Positions 11,443-23,014 of a stretch of DNA of 64,000 nucleotides are shown here, piece after piece. Positions within the stretch are counted from its first letter, which is position 1. Each line of letters begins with the position of its first letter. This stretch comes from Pelecanus crispus (lineage: Eukaryota > Chordata > Aves > Pelecaniformes > Pelecanidae): assembly GCF_030463565.1 (NCBI RefSeq), contig NC_134676.1, positions 29,203,228-29,267,227 on the forward strand, given 5' to 3'. A model generated the notes under the pieces. It made no database searches and was not told where the DNA came from. It was given only the letters and a program-made list of their open reading frames with translations. Position numbers and translations under genes: made by a program.

Positions 11443-14400
11443 CTGTAAAAGCAAAGATTCCTGCCTTTAATAACAAGCAAATTCAGGTTTGGTCTGCTTT
11501 GGTTTCTGCTGCTGGTCTCTCCTTTTTCGAATAGGAAGGGGGACAAACAGGCAAAACAGGCAGGCAAGCCAGAACAATGGACATGAGCAGCCCATGCATC
11601 TTCCCACAGCAGCGTTCCCGTGGGCAGCATGCAAGCTGGATGCACAACAAGTGCTATGTTATTGTCACAGTTATGTTCAGGCTAAGCAAGCATGGCAATT
11701 TGTCAGCCAGCTGCTGATTAACCCCCACATGCTCAGAACATCAACAGTTCTAGTGCTGTGCCTCACACCAACTCTGCAGAGCAGCTGAGCTCTGCTTCTG
11801 CAGAGGTTTCACACATTTTCTGAAATTAGACCTTGCATTGTCACCCAAAAAGTAAAAAATAACTTCATTTCTATACTTTTTTTTTTTTTAATGGCTTCTT
11901 CCCAGGGCTGTGGGGAAGGACACAGCACATGCAAAACAAGGACCATGCTTTGCAAGTTTTGCCCAAATGCATTCCAGGCTGGGAAACAGCAAAGAGGAGT
12001 AATCCAGCTACAGGAATGGAAGTGAACACCAGCATCACCCAGGCTTCCAGGAACATTATTGTTTAGTAAATATATTTTAAATAACAATAGTTATATAGCC
12101 AGAGTTATGCTGGTAAATATGTTTAATTTGATATTGGATCTTTCAACTCAAGGTTCACATCTGTTCTCAGATACACAAATCCCTCTCTATTCTCCAACTC
12201 CAGCAAATAGTTAAAGTAAATATGACTTTGCAGCCACTATAGGGTGGTTTGGGGGACTGCCTTGAGGAATGTGGGGTTTTGGGACCTCTGTCCTTTCTTG
12301 GCATTGCACAAAGTCTATAACCAAGTTTTTTTTAAAAAAAGCTGTATCAATTTGGAAAAACAATTCAAAGACAGCTGCCTGTTATCTAAATCGCACCATC
12401 TTCAGCAACAAGGACGCTACCTAACCTGCAGGTCTCTGTGAGACAAAGTTCTGGGACACAATTATGGGCCCGGTGCAGTCAGTGCGCCTGTTGTCCCTGA
12501 CCTCAGCAAGTGCCCCCGAATGCTGGCAGGAATCAGGACTGGGTCCATGCTGATCAGTACCTCGACCGTTAATTTTTAATTAATCCACCTTCTTTAATTA
12601 ACCTTCTGCAGCAGTCACATACATACCTCCCCTTGCATTCTAACAGAGTGCAATCACAGAGCACAAAACCACTACTGCCGTCAAACAAAGTATCCCAGGC
12701 ATCACCTTTCAGCTAGAAGGAACAGACTATTTCTTCTGTAACTGTAACTGCAGAAAATTGCTTTACAAGCTTCAGCGGGAAGATATTTTTCACAGTACTG
12801 CCATGCAATTGGCATTACTACTATTCAGTTTCACAATTCTCAGAAATAAAAAGCTGTTTGCTCTATAGCTAATATTCTGTAGAAGCAAATGGCTTATTCT
12901 CCAGATAACAGTATTTAGTCAACTCATGGGCATGGAATTTCAAGGTCAGAAAACAGAAAAAAAGCACAAACTACTGAATTAGCCAAAATACCATCTATTT
13001 TACCTTTTGTTCTGCATCCTCACTGGATAATGTATCACTCCATGTATTTGAATTTAATTAAGTTGCTATGGGAGATTCACTGCTAAGCAAGTAGCATCAC
13101 CTTACACTGACCCACTGCTTTGGTTTGATTGCATTTCACAAGAAGCAACATACTGCTATAGCAACCTCTACTCGGTAAGAGCTCAGGGCTTCTAATAGCT
13201 TTGTGTTTTAAAGGTCTGTTGATCTTGACTTTAGTAGTTACTACTTCTTGGAATGGCAGCAGTTTTAAAATTTGAGGAGGACCCTTTCATGACATGAATG
13301 TGCCAAATTAATGTCCTGAGCTTAGCAGCCACTTTATAAAGGAGCTCAGGGAAGGCAACTGAGAAATGTAGTAAAAAGTACTCTGTCAATCATTTCACAT
13401 CATTTCTGCTTCTAGCAGCAACAATTTTAACTCAATCTTAAAAAAAGTTCTTTTGGTCTCCTGAATGCTTGCAAATGGAAAGTGTAAGACAGGCTATTAG
13501 TCAGCAGTAACAATCATTCATGATTTTTCAGTATTTGGATTTGGTGGTGGTTAGCAAAAAAGGAAAAAAAAAAAAAAAAGGTCTTGTTTATAGAAATATG
13601 GTAACCAATGACAGTATCAAAACCCAAGAAGATTAAAAAACTTTGCTGCCCATCACCATACAAACAATAGCTACAGGCTCCTCATGTCTACAAGTAGGTA
13701 AATGCAAGCATGATTACTACAGTTTGTTTGTATGGGTCCTGAATACTACCAAAACGTGGCATCATTTTCTTGCAGTTGAACTGAAATGAGTTTTTTTAAA
13801 AAAAAAACAGGCACAAAATAACTCTGATGCATAAAGGCACAGAAGTGCATAGCTTCCATTGAAAACACAAATAGGTAGGTGTGCCTATGCCAATATCTAT
13901 GCCAAATATCTTTGGTGTAAAGAGAGGATGAAAAGCTTTAAAACCAGAATCCAAAATGAGACTAAACATCCTGAACTGGTGATTCTCTCTCTAGGCTATC
14001 AATATCCACTGATGTTTGCTGTCTGCTTGTCCCAAGTCAGCCTGAATTAAAACTGCTTTTAGTGAAAAATACCAAAGTAATCATCACCTAGAAGTTTTAC
14101 TGCCCAAGCTACTGCCACATACAGTGATACCAATCCATTCACCTTCTATCCCCGAGGAGCAGCATAAAGATCACACTGGTCAGAGTACAGCACTCCGTTG
14201 AATACCCAGAGTCAATGCATTTGCACACCGCATCACCAAAGTCATTCACAAACCCTGTATGTTAAATTACCACTTACATTTATAGTAACGGATGATGCAT
14301 AGTTTGCAACTGCTAACAACTGCTTATCATTTCTCTGCAAATTTACCTTCTCATGGCAGAACACTTCTTCCTTGAATGCTGCTGGAGAAGTTGGGTATAA

Positions 14401-15406
14401 ACCCCTTTTCCAGCACTAACAACAGCAGCCTCCATGTTTAAATATGAGCTACACAACAACTGTGTCCCCATTTTATCCATTCACTCAAAAGTTACTAGCT
14501 GATGCCACCTGGAACTGCAGTCCCATTCCTTTCCCTCAATCCAGTCCTGATCCTGTTGGCAGTTTATGTAGGTGGTTTCATTTCTGCTGCTCTCAGTAGG
14601 GCTGCCTCCAGCAGAGCCACTGAGCAAGACCGAGCCTCTTGCAGAACTCACAGTTTTCAGCTTGTTGCTTCATCCAAATATACAGCACCAGCCACAGAAG
14701 CAAACGGCCAACTGATGAAAATTTTTAATAAATTCCTAACAATCATATGTAAACACCATAGGTGTTATACTTCTGATGCTGAAGAATGACCTTTTTTGTA
14801 TGATTTTCTTTTCAGCTCCAAGAGATGTTTGCTCTGAGGTACACAGGGATGTATTTTGGTAATGAAAGAGCTTTCTCACCAGCAAGCACAGTCCTGCAAT
14901 CCTTACAGAGGTAAACCACTCACCAAAATATTGAATGTCTAATTGAAACACATGGGAGTTTTGCCACATTAAGAAGTCTGGGCTGGATCCCAAAACTATT
15001 CATACAAAACGTTACTCGGCTCCTACCTTCATTAACTTGAGTTACTTGGCTTTACTGCAATTTGCAGGCTGGAGCATTCATTCAGTTAAACACTGCCCTC
15101 TCCTGGAACCTTCTGACATTTTTCTGGCTCTTACAATAAAATTAGCTAAGGTTTTTTCAGTCACTATAAATGACATAATATTTTGTGAACAATTTCAGTC
15201 TGACATTGGAAAACCGATGCTCTGCAGGGAGTATCATGATTTACACAACTCTGGTAGTGTATGACTTGCAGTTCCTCTGTTGTCTACTTACAGGTTTCTA
15301 ATGTCATATGAAACATGATCTTTCTGAATAAATAAATAGTGTATGAATCTGTGCCAACTTTCCAGAGCTTTTAAAGACTGCAATATTATGGAATAAAAAA
15401 CTGTAC
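11443..15406 (-). other. ARHGEF28 intron between exons 6 and 7
   Basis: This intron of about 4.0 kb holds ordinary AT-rich sequence with A tracts near 13563-13579 and 13796-13808. I recognised no mobile element and no credible exon of another gene. Confidence 0.65.
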
Positions 15407-15479
15407 CTTCTACAGAGTTTGTAGTACTGCAGGGCATTTTTGGACCTTCCACTGTCTCAACTTGGTTTGAATTAATACT
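15407..15479 (-). CDS. ARHGEF28: ARHGEF28 coding exon 6 (variable linker)
   Basis: The exon is 73 bases and encodes residues 281-304 plus one base. The acceptor is a long T tract ending TTTTATAG and the donor is GTACAG. It reads SINSNQVETVEGPKMPCSTT followed by NSVE. It is not obviously conserved, but it falls where the human protein has a similar low-conservation, Glu/Thr/Ser-rich stretch. It enters in phase 0 and leaves in phase 1, exactly as the flanking exons require. All other frames of this interval are disfavoured by phase. Confidence 0.82.
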
Positions 15480-15844
15480 CTATAAAAAAAAAATCAAAAT
15501 TACAGTAACTGTATTTGATGCCCATGACATTTATTTGAAAACTCAAAAACAATATCAAAGACTAGCAAACAAATATGTTATAAGCAACACTAAAATGATT
15601 GATAAAGATTCCACAAAGTATTTTATCGGTTACCCTCCAGAGGAAACCAATAGCAATTCCTCAAGAGGGAAACCAATAAAATATTTTCAACTACAGAAAG
15701 AAGTTACCTCCTGTTTACATTACATAAGGCATCTAAAGGATCACATTCAACATTTGTACTTAATTGTTTATAACCTTCTCCTCTATGAGAAAAGCAGCAC
15801 AGCAGCTTTGCACAACAGCTCTGTTCAGAAGTCTAGTTAACCTT

Positions 15845-15925
15845 CAAAGCAACCCTATAAAGTAAGTCGTTTTGACAGATAGGCAATACAAAGAGCCTAA
15901 ACCAGGACTGAACACTGACTACCTG
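15845..15925. repeat. Possible MIR-like SINE remnant
   Basis: The segment AAGCAACCCTATAAAGTAAG, followed by a TTTTGACAGAT-like piece and a CAGGACTGAAC-like piece, resembles in order the ACAACCCTATGAGGTAGGTA, TTTTACAGATGAG and CAGGATTCGAAC parts of MIR. Divergence is high and the call is tentative. Confidence 0.4.
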
Positions 15926-17307
15926 GTAAACCCAGCCTGGAAGGCAGAAGCCCCTCCATCCCCACATCCATGGTCCCTGGCTAGGCTGACCCCTCACTCA
16001 GATACACACACTGACTATATCACTCCTGCTCAAAAGGAAGAGGTGGCTGAGATCCAGTCCCTTATTTTAGCAATTACCTTCAAAGATTATAAGCAAAGGG
16101 GGTGGAGAAGAGAATGTCTCCCTTTGCATAACTTCATCTGCAGCTCTGCTTGCTTCTAGTCTTTTCCTCTTGTTAGGTTGCCTGTGTGTTTGCCACCTAC
16201 CAGAGCAGCAAACAGAGAAAAGGCATGGTATCCTGAATACGAAAGAAAAACTCAGGGATGACTCTGGGCTGAACATTGCAGCCAAACTGATTTGGAAGCC
16301 ACGTAGCTGTGAAGCTAGCTATATCACCCACCTCTGTGGGGGTAGTTGCATTTTTCTCTGCTTGTCTGTTGGTGTGAGAGACACTTTCCTACTCCCACAC
16401 CTACCAGGCAGAAGTAAGTCAACTCCTCCTTGGGAAACTGCCAAATCTGTCCACCATCAGGCAACAAAATTACTTAAATTATCATAAATTATCTTAACAA
16501 TTTTGAATGATTATATGGTTTGGCCTTTCTTTTTTTTTTTTTTATTACCCTGACACCGTTTCACATGTGTCCATTAGTCCACGGATTTCTTTTCTTCTCG
16601 TAGAGGACCTCTCCCCCGCACTGGCTGTGCTGTCTCCAGCAACTGAGACAGCCAAATGGATCACCCCCACATGCTGCTTAGGGCTCTGCTGGAGGTGCAC
16701 AACAAACCACACGGCCTCACTGATGGGCATTGCTACCACCACAGCAATTTCTGCCCCAAGGATGTTGTACAGAGTTCAAGCAATTACACACTCTTCCCCA
16801 CCATCTTCAGAAAGCTCTTCTCTGTATTGCCTAGCACAGCCACAAAACCTGTGGGTTTACACTTTTTGAACTGCAAAGCCCCTGCACGTTTCCAGTGGAG
16901 GCATGGCTCCCGTATGGGTAACTCTAGCTTACCAACAGCTTGTTTGTTTTAACTTTTCCATTACTCTTTCAGACTTGTAAGGAATAGTCAAGGGACTAAA
17001 AGAACCCACAGACCACGGACTGAAGAACATACTTGAGAAAGACTGGGATTTTCTTGCATGAATAACTGCAAAAATAGTTTGTGCTACTCCCTAAGTCATC
17101 CATTTCACACACACAAATCCAATGCTGCATGCCACCATAACTGAGACAAGCTCCTTCTCTTTAGTCCCTGTCTTTCTGACCCAAGCCTAAAATAGCAATG
17201 TGGTCATTTATGCAGTCTCAAGATACAATAAACTAGATGTACAGTCTTAGTCTGCTGCAGATGAGCTGAATACTCCAGTACAGCAATAAATTCTACCTCT
17301 AAATTCT

Positions 17308-18650
17308 ACTGACCTGCCAGCCTCACCTCTGTGCCTGGTAAGATCATGGAACATACCCTCCTAGAAGCTATGCTCAAGCACATAGAAGACAGGGAGGTGA
17401 TTCGAGACAGCCAGCACAGATTCACCAAGGGCAAGTCCTGCCTTGACCAACCTAGTGGCCTAGGAGTGACTGCATCAGTGGACAAGGGAAAAGCAGTGGA
17501 TGTCATCTATTTGGACTTCTGTAAAGCCTTTGACACAGTCCCCCACAACATCCTTCTCTCTAAATTGGGGAGATATGGATTTGATGGCTGGACTGTTTGG
17601 TGGATAAGGAATTGGCTGGATTCTTGTATCCAGAGGGCAGTGGTCAATGGCTCAATGTCCACATGGAGACCAGTGACAAGTGGAGTCCCTCACGGGTCCG
17701 TACTGGGACCAGTGCTGTCTAATATCTTCATCAATGACATAGACAGTGGGATTAGAGTGCATCCCTCAGCAAGTTTGCAGACGACACCAAGCTGAGTGGT
17801 GCAGTTGACATGCCAGAAGGACGAGATGTCATCCAAAGGGACCTGGACAAGCTGGAGAGGTGGGCCTGTGTGAACCTCATGAGGTTCAACAAGGCCAAGT
17901 GCAAGGTCCTGCACCTGGCATGGGGCAACCCCCAATATCAATACAGGCTGGGGGATGAAGGGACTGAGAGCAGCCCTGCGGAGAAGGACTTGGGGGGACT
18001 GGTGGATGAAAAGCTGGACACGAGCCAACAACATGCACCTGCAGCCCAGAAGGCCAACCGAATCCTGGGCTGCATCAAAGGAAGCGTGGCCAGCAGGTCA
18101 AGCCTCTACTGTGCTCTGGTGAGACCCCACCTGGAGCACTGCATCCAGCTCTAAAGCCCTCAGCACAAGGACATGGAACTGTTGGAGAGGGTACAGAGGA
18201 GGGCCACAAAAATGATCCGAGGGCTGGAGCACCTCTCCTACGAGGACAGGCTGAGAGAGCTGGGGTTGTTCAGCCTGCAGAAGAGAAGGCTGCAGGGAGA
18301 CCTTATTGCAGCTTTCCAGTTCTTAAAGGGGCCTATAGGAAGGATGGGGAGAATCTTTTTAGCAAGGCCTGTTGTGACAGGACAAGGAATAATGGATTTA
18401 AACTAAAGAAGAATAGATTTAGACTGGATGTAAGGAAGAAATTTTTTACAATGAGGGTGGTGAGGCACTGGAATGGGTTGCCCAGAGAGGTAGTGGAGGC
18501 CCCATCCCTAGAAACATTCAAGGTCAGGTTGGATGGGGCTCTGAGCACCCTGATCTAGTTAAAGCTGTCCCTGCGCACTGCAGCGGGGTTGGGCTAGATG
18601 ATCTCTACAGGTCCCTTCCAACCCAAAGCATTCTATGATTCTGTGATTCT
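17308..18650 (+). mobile_element. CR1 LINE, 5'-truncated, about 1.34 kb
   Basis: The element starts inside the reverse-transcriptase part of ORF2 and runs to the CR1 3' end, with GGTCCCTTCCAACCCAAAGC and a terminal ATTCTATGATTCTGTGATTCT-type repeat (18631-18650). CR1 is the dominant LINE of birds and inserts by target-primed reverse transcription, leaving 5'-truncated copies without a poly(A) tail, as here. It lies antisense to ARHGEF28 inside the intron between exons 5 and 6. Lesions in the open frame show it is inactive. The divergence is moderate, so this is a younger copy than the other CR1 pieces in the window. Confidence 0.95.
17331..18406 (+). pseudogene. Broken CR1 ORF2 (reverse transcriptase C-terminal part)
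   Basis: The conceptual frame shows the reverse-transcriptase motif [13 protein letters not shown] (17509-17547), the following block [20 protein letters not shown], and then the catalytic block FADDTK (about 17775-17792) in a different frame. A one-base insertion around 17755-17770 therefore breaks the frame just before the catalytic aspartates. Further on, the region ending [13 protein letters not shown] is cut by a stop at 18152-18154 where the family normally has Leu-Trp. After that a third open piece (18173-18406) carries [16 protein letters not shown]. The N-terminal endonuclease is absent. The product cannot be functional. Confidence 0.9.
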
Positions 18651-20234
18651 CTATTTTAAAAAGACTATGTATTGCAAAATCTCTAACGCCCACCTTACGC
18701 TTTGAATCCAACTAAGGGCTGCAAGTCCTTATTTGCAACAGAAAGAAAATCGATTCTTACCTTACCTTTTGGACAGAATACACAGTCTAAACGTGACAGT
18801 TTGATCATCCCCCCACATACGCTCCAGGATGATATCTGGTGTATAGGAAATTAATTCAACCATGTGCTCTTCCCAATTATTCTGGCTTAGTTCTGCTTTA
18901 TTTAAAGTAGTTCAACACTGATGCTGGGCAGGGGGTGAATAGGGTCCCCACAACAGAGGATCTAGACTGCTGCAACTAGAGGAATGAGCAAAAGGGAAAC
19001 CCACAAGTGAAGGGTAGTAGGATTTTTCCTGAAAATACCAAGTGCAGAATTTTGCACCCTTTGAGAGTCTTTGTCTCCAAGAGCCACACAAACATCTAAC
19101 ATACCACACTTCCTTTTTCCATTTCAAAGACTGAAAGAACAAGAATTTGGTGAGTGCAAGAAAAAGCCAATGATATAAAAACCAATGCATTCTTCATTAC
19201 AGTCTTGGTTTTGCTATTCGGTTTAATATTGTTTCCATGGAAAAGCTACAGACAAATGGTAGGTATTCTGCAAGCTACAAACATGGAATAACTTATTTGT
19301 ATTGGAACAAATCAAAATCTTGGCAGTGTACATTGTACAGTGTACACGACATTATACATAAGGACCATATAAGACATCACACAAGTTTCTGTGTTAAACA
19401 TAACACGTGGATCACATTCTAATTTAAAAAAAAAAACATGCAGAATGCAGTAAAGATAAGGAAAATCAGTGCACAGATAAGGAAACCTGAAGTTAAGCAT
19501 GGAAAAGAAAAGCTGAATTTTAAGACCAGAAAAAGAAAAAAGCCTATTTTTAGTGTGGTTTTAGTTCACTAGTTTTATATAGTCATGCAGTGTCAGTCTA
19601 AAAACATAAATGACTACCTGCATTGCTATTAAAGAACTTGTGCTTTCAAGTGTTCTCCTCCTTACTTTACTGAAATTGAGAGATGTCCTGAAGAATATCA
19701 CAGAATATCACAGCAGTGCTCCAGACACCTTACAGTAAAATAAGACCTACTACACCATACCTAAACTCTACAGCAAAAGTCCATACTCTGTATTTCTGCT
19801 GTAAATTATAGACTGGGGTTGGCTTTTGATAAAGGCTCCCAGGCATTACACTATTAGTTAGACAAAAGAATGGAACTAAATTAAATATTTCAAAATACCA
19901 ACGTGAATACAATGGCAATGCAATTAAAGACAGAGTTTTCAGGGAAAGATATTCACTGTAGAGTCCGCAATGATTCAAAAACAACTTGGGAGGTAAAGCA
20001 GGCTTTGATAAAGTTCTCAACATTTCTTAACCTCCAGCTTCATATGTACAATGTGCTACACTTACACAAAGTAGAAGTCCACAACAGTAATCCTGCAATT
20101 ACACTGGCCATTAGTGACATAGGCAGCTTAAACTAAAAGGCTACTCAAGAAAAACAAATCCTACCTGAAAAGTCTATAGCTGGAAATTATTAAAGAAAAT
20201 CTGTGAAAATGCCGTGAGCTAGATAGGTACCTAC

Positions 20235-20415
20235 CCGGTAAAGAAGAGATCTGTCCCAGAAGTATTTTCTGAAGAGCTTAATGTCTGACTCCAGCAAGTG
20301 CTGTGCAGTGTGTCTAAATGTCAGCGTCAGAGCTCCTGATGAATGAACAAACTGCAAGCAAGCACCCTTGCTGATCTCTGCTCTTGAAATGTCAACCGAG
20401 TGACTACCCTGGAAA
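20235..20415 (-). CDS. ARHGEF28: ARHGEF28 coding exon 5
   Basis: The exon is 181 bases and encodes residues 220-280 after completing the split codon. It starts after a TCGTTCCAG acceptor with NFQG, contains FVHSSGALTLTFRHTAQHLL, and ends DIKLFRKYFWDRSLLYR. The LFRKYFWDR segment is highly characteristic of ARHGEF28 as I recall it. The donor is GTAGGT (20234-20229), weaker than consensus. A second GT (GTACCT, four bases later in the same run) is possible, but only the first gives the phase 0 needed for the next exon. Confidence 0.94.
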
Positions 20416-21685
20416 CTGGAACGACACACTCTTTAAACCAACGCAGATGCTCCGCGCACAGGTAGGAAAAAAAACACAACCACAGCAAGCTTCCTGATCA
20501 CCTTCGGCACAGCCCGTGAGGATCCCAACGCACCCGCTGCAAAAACCAGAGGCAGAAAATCTGAAACATCCACCGAAAATACAGCTGGGCAAACAAATAC
20601 TTACCAATGACTCCGTTCAGGCCTAAGAACACACAGCTTCTTCTAGCCATCGGCAGGGAAAAAACAATGTCAGCTCTAGATGGTTACTCACTAGTAAAAT
20701 AAGCCGGAAAGAGCAAGCTGTGACAATACCTATTTCTCCTTATTGCTGTAAATTAGCAGTAGTACCTTTTCCTGTTAATGTTGCCATATATAGCAGTAGG
20801 ACACGACTGGCAGCTAGCAGGTTTGTTATCCCACGACAGTGAAAAACAGAAAGTATCTCAAGGGAATACAGCATTGCTTGGACGTTACAAACAAACGAGA
20901 CATTCATAACATAATGTACTGTACCATGTTGAAAGTATTTTTTTTTCAAACTGAAGTACGGATAAGTCTCACATAAACTATACGCTGCATGGAACCAGAA
21001 CCAAAAGAGCTACATACCAAAATAAAAATGTAACCCAATTCTTGCTTATTTCTATTTGCAAAGAAAAGCCAACAGTGGGAAGAGGCATCTGATGCTGAAC
21101 ATTTGGTACCCCAAGACACACACACACACACACACACACCATACAGCTCCTCAGGTCCATACAGAGGAAACTCTGGACAGCTGAAACGTGCCAGAAAGCA
21201 TTTGTCTTTTAAGTCATTTGACAGTAAGGCAGTTCTCTGGCAAAAACAGAGTCATAGCTGACTCTCCCTTATTCCTTCAAACCTGAGCTTTAGAGAGGTC
21301 ACAAAGTCTGCTGAGGTTTTGTGAAAGTCAGGTCCTATGGTTGTGTTTATATCTAAATATTTCGCTATATATATTTTAAGGGGTGTCTTTACTTGTTGGT
21401 AACATGTCAGTATTCAGCTGCAATAGTGCTGGGAGAGGTACCTGATGGTGCATCTGGTCCTCTGTCACTTAATTGACTATTAATTGACTTGCAAATGTAA
21501 CGAAGGATGCACATCATACACTTCCTTTAATTGTAAATACAAGTTTATCACTTAAAATGGTAATAATGGCAAAAAGCAACAGAAACCAACACAAAATAAG
21601 CAACTTTTGAGAAAAACAACATTACTCCCCACACCCCCTAACTGGTAAGAGTTTTTCAGAGGAAGCAGAAAACAATTATACTTAC
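20416..21685 (-). other. ARHGEF28 intron between exons 4 and 5
   Basis: A short intron of 1.27 kb with GTAAGT donor and TTCCAG acceptor. It contains a CA microsatellite at 21116-21139. Nothing else was recognised. Confidence 0.75.
21116..21139. repeat. (AC)12 microsatellite
   Basis: Twelve uninterrupted AC dinucleotides, flanked by CCAAG on the left and CATACAG on the right. It is long enough to be length-polymorphic. Confidence 0.97.
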
Positions 21686-21869
21686 TTTGTGAAGACCTCA
21701 ACAAGTTTGAAGTGCCTGTTTTGTAAAGCCAAATCTAATGGTGTTGCTCCATCCTCATTAGGTAATGCTAATGCTGATGACCCTCCAGGCTGGGCTGCTA
21801 AGAACTGGGAAAGCTTAACCAAGCCCAATTTCATCACAAGGTGGAGAAGAGTTTCTTTATGTTTAGGCT
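21686..21869 (-). CDS. ARHGEF28: ARHGEF28 coding exon 4 (ankyrin-like repeat)
   Basis: The exon is 184 bases and encodes residues 159-219 plus two bases. It follows a TGTTTTCAG acceptor and ends at GTAAGT. The peptide begins EPKHKETLLHLVMKLGL and later has NEDGATPLDLALQNRHFKLV. Two ankyrin signatures are visible: TLLHLVMKLGLVKL (helices of one unit) and DGATPLDLALQNRHFKLVE, which has the typical G-TPL-LA pattern. In the family this region is a protein-interaction module. The predicted frame extends upstream into intron sequence (to 21909), which is not coding. Confidence 0.95.
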
Positions 21870-23014
21870 CTGAAAACACACAGCAAACAAACCAAATCAT
21901 CGGTAACAAAACCCAACTTTTTATTTGCTAGGAAGCACCAAAAGAACCTTGTTATAGTCTGCAGAAATATCACAGCTCAAGTTCAGACTTACAAAAGTAC
22001 TTTGGCAGAATCCGTCTTTCACTGAAATCAACAGAGTTAGATACTTAATTGCATCTGTGGAGCTAAACTAGGATATCCGAATACCATGTAATTTCAGCAG
22101 TCAAAGAAAACAGACTGAATCAGAAAATCTCAATATTTCTCTTTCTTCTACATAGTATAGCATTCAGCACAAGAGATGCCCCAATATACTGCAGAACACA
22201 GTTAAGAGGCAATTTTCCAGCTGCTTTGCATTGCTTCAGGAACAGAAGACATCTGGCAGCATGGCCAAGTATCTACATTTTTAAAAAAAAGAAAAAAAAA
22301 GGGTGTGATTTTTCAAGGCAGGCTGCTTATCAGCATGGTAAGAGATCCTTAGCAGCACAGCAAGCCATAGGCTAACACACATGTGGGTAAAATATACAGG
22401 ATAATTCTTGTGTCTCTCTTTTCAGAAAGATGGTCTCACCTGCCAATACTACATAATCATCAAGCTCAACAGGATGAAGCTTAAAATAAAAGAGTACAGA
22501 ACGACAACTTAGTCACTAGGTGCTGATTCTCCACTCAAGCCCTTCCCTGGCCTTTATTCAAAGAATGGTTTATCTGTCTACATACATTCTCAAACACAAA
22601 GCCTCTGCAATTCAGAGGTAATAAATAAAATAAAGCTCAAGTGCCACTCAACCTGTTCATTACACTGTTATTTTGATATGAAGTTAAACATAAGGGTACT
22701 TTCACAAGGGTCAAGTATTTAAGGACAGTTACTCTACAGCTCTCAGAACAAAAAATCCATTAGGTTCCCAGTGATTTGTGACATTCCATTGAAATTTATC
22801 ATATTGATTCAACAGACTTTTTCTTCCTGGTTACCCAATCAGTTCAAAACACATTACTGAAAATTATAAACTCCAGTGGCAAAGGAAAGGTGAAGCTCCT
22901 GAAGCATATGTAGGTACGTGCACACATTTGTGTAAATAATACAGTTAAAATGTACAGCAAATTGCTGTCAAATTTCCTCTCTGCATCAATATTTACAAGA
23001 TAAAACTGCCTGAT

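Larger units (their letters stand above)
15480..20234 (-). other. ARHGEF28 intron between exons 5 and 6
   Basis: This intron of about 4.8 kb contains the CR1 copy at 17308-18650 and a possible MIR remnant near 15845. It also has a T tract at about 16529-16543. Open frames at 15535-16160 and 16170-16950 show no recognisable protein family and look like chance. The short repeat AATATCACAG occurs twice in tandem near 19694-19713. Confidence 0.65.

Noticed and set aside
18780..18850. Exon-like segment with GTAAGG on the minus strand
   Set aside because: Translated frames show no match to ARHGEF28, and the phases of exons 5 and 6 already join directly.
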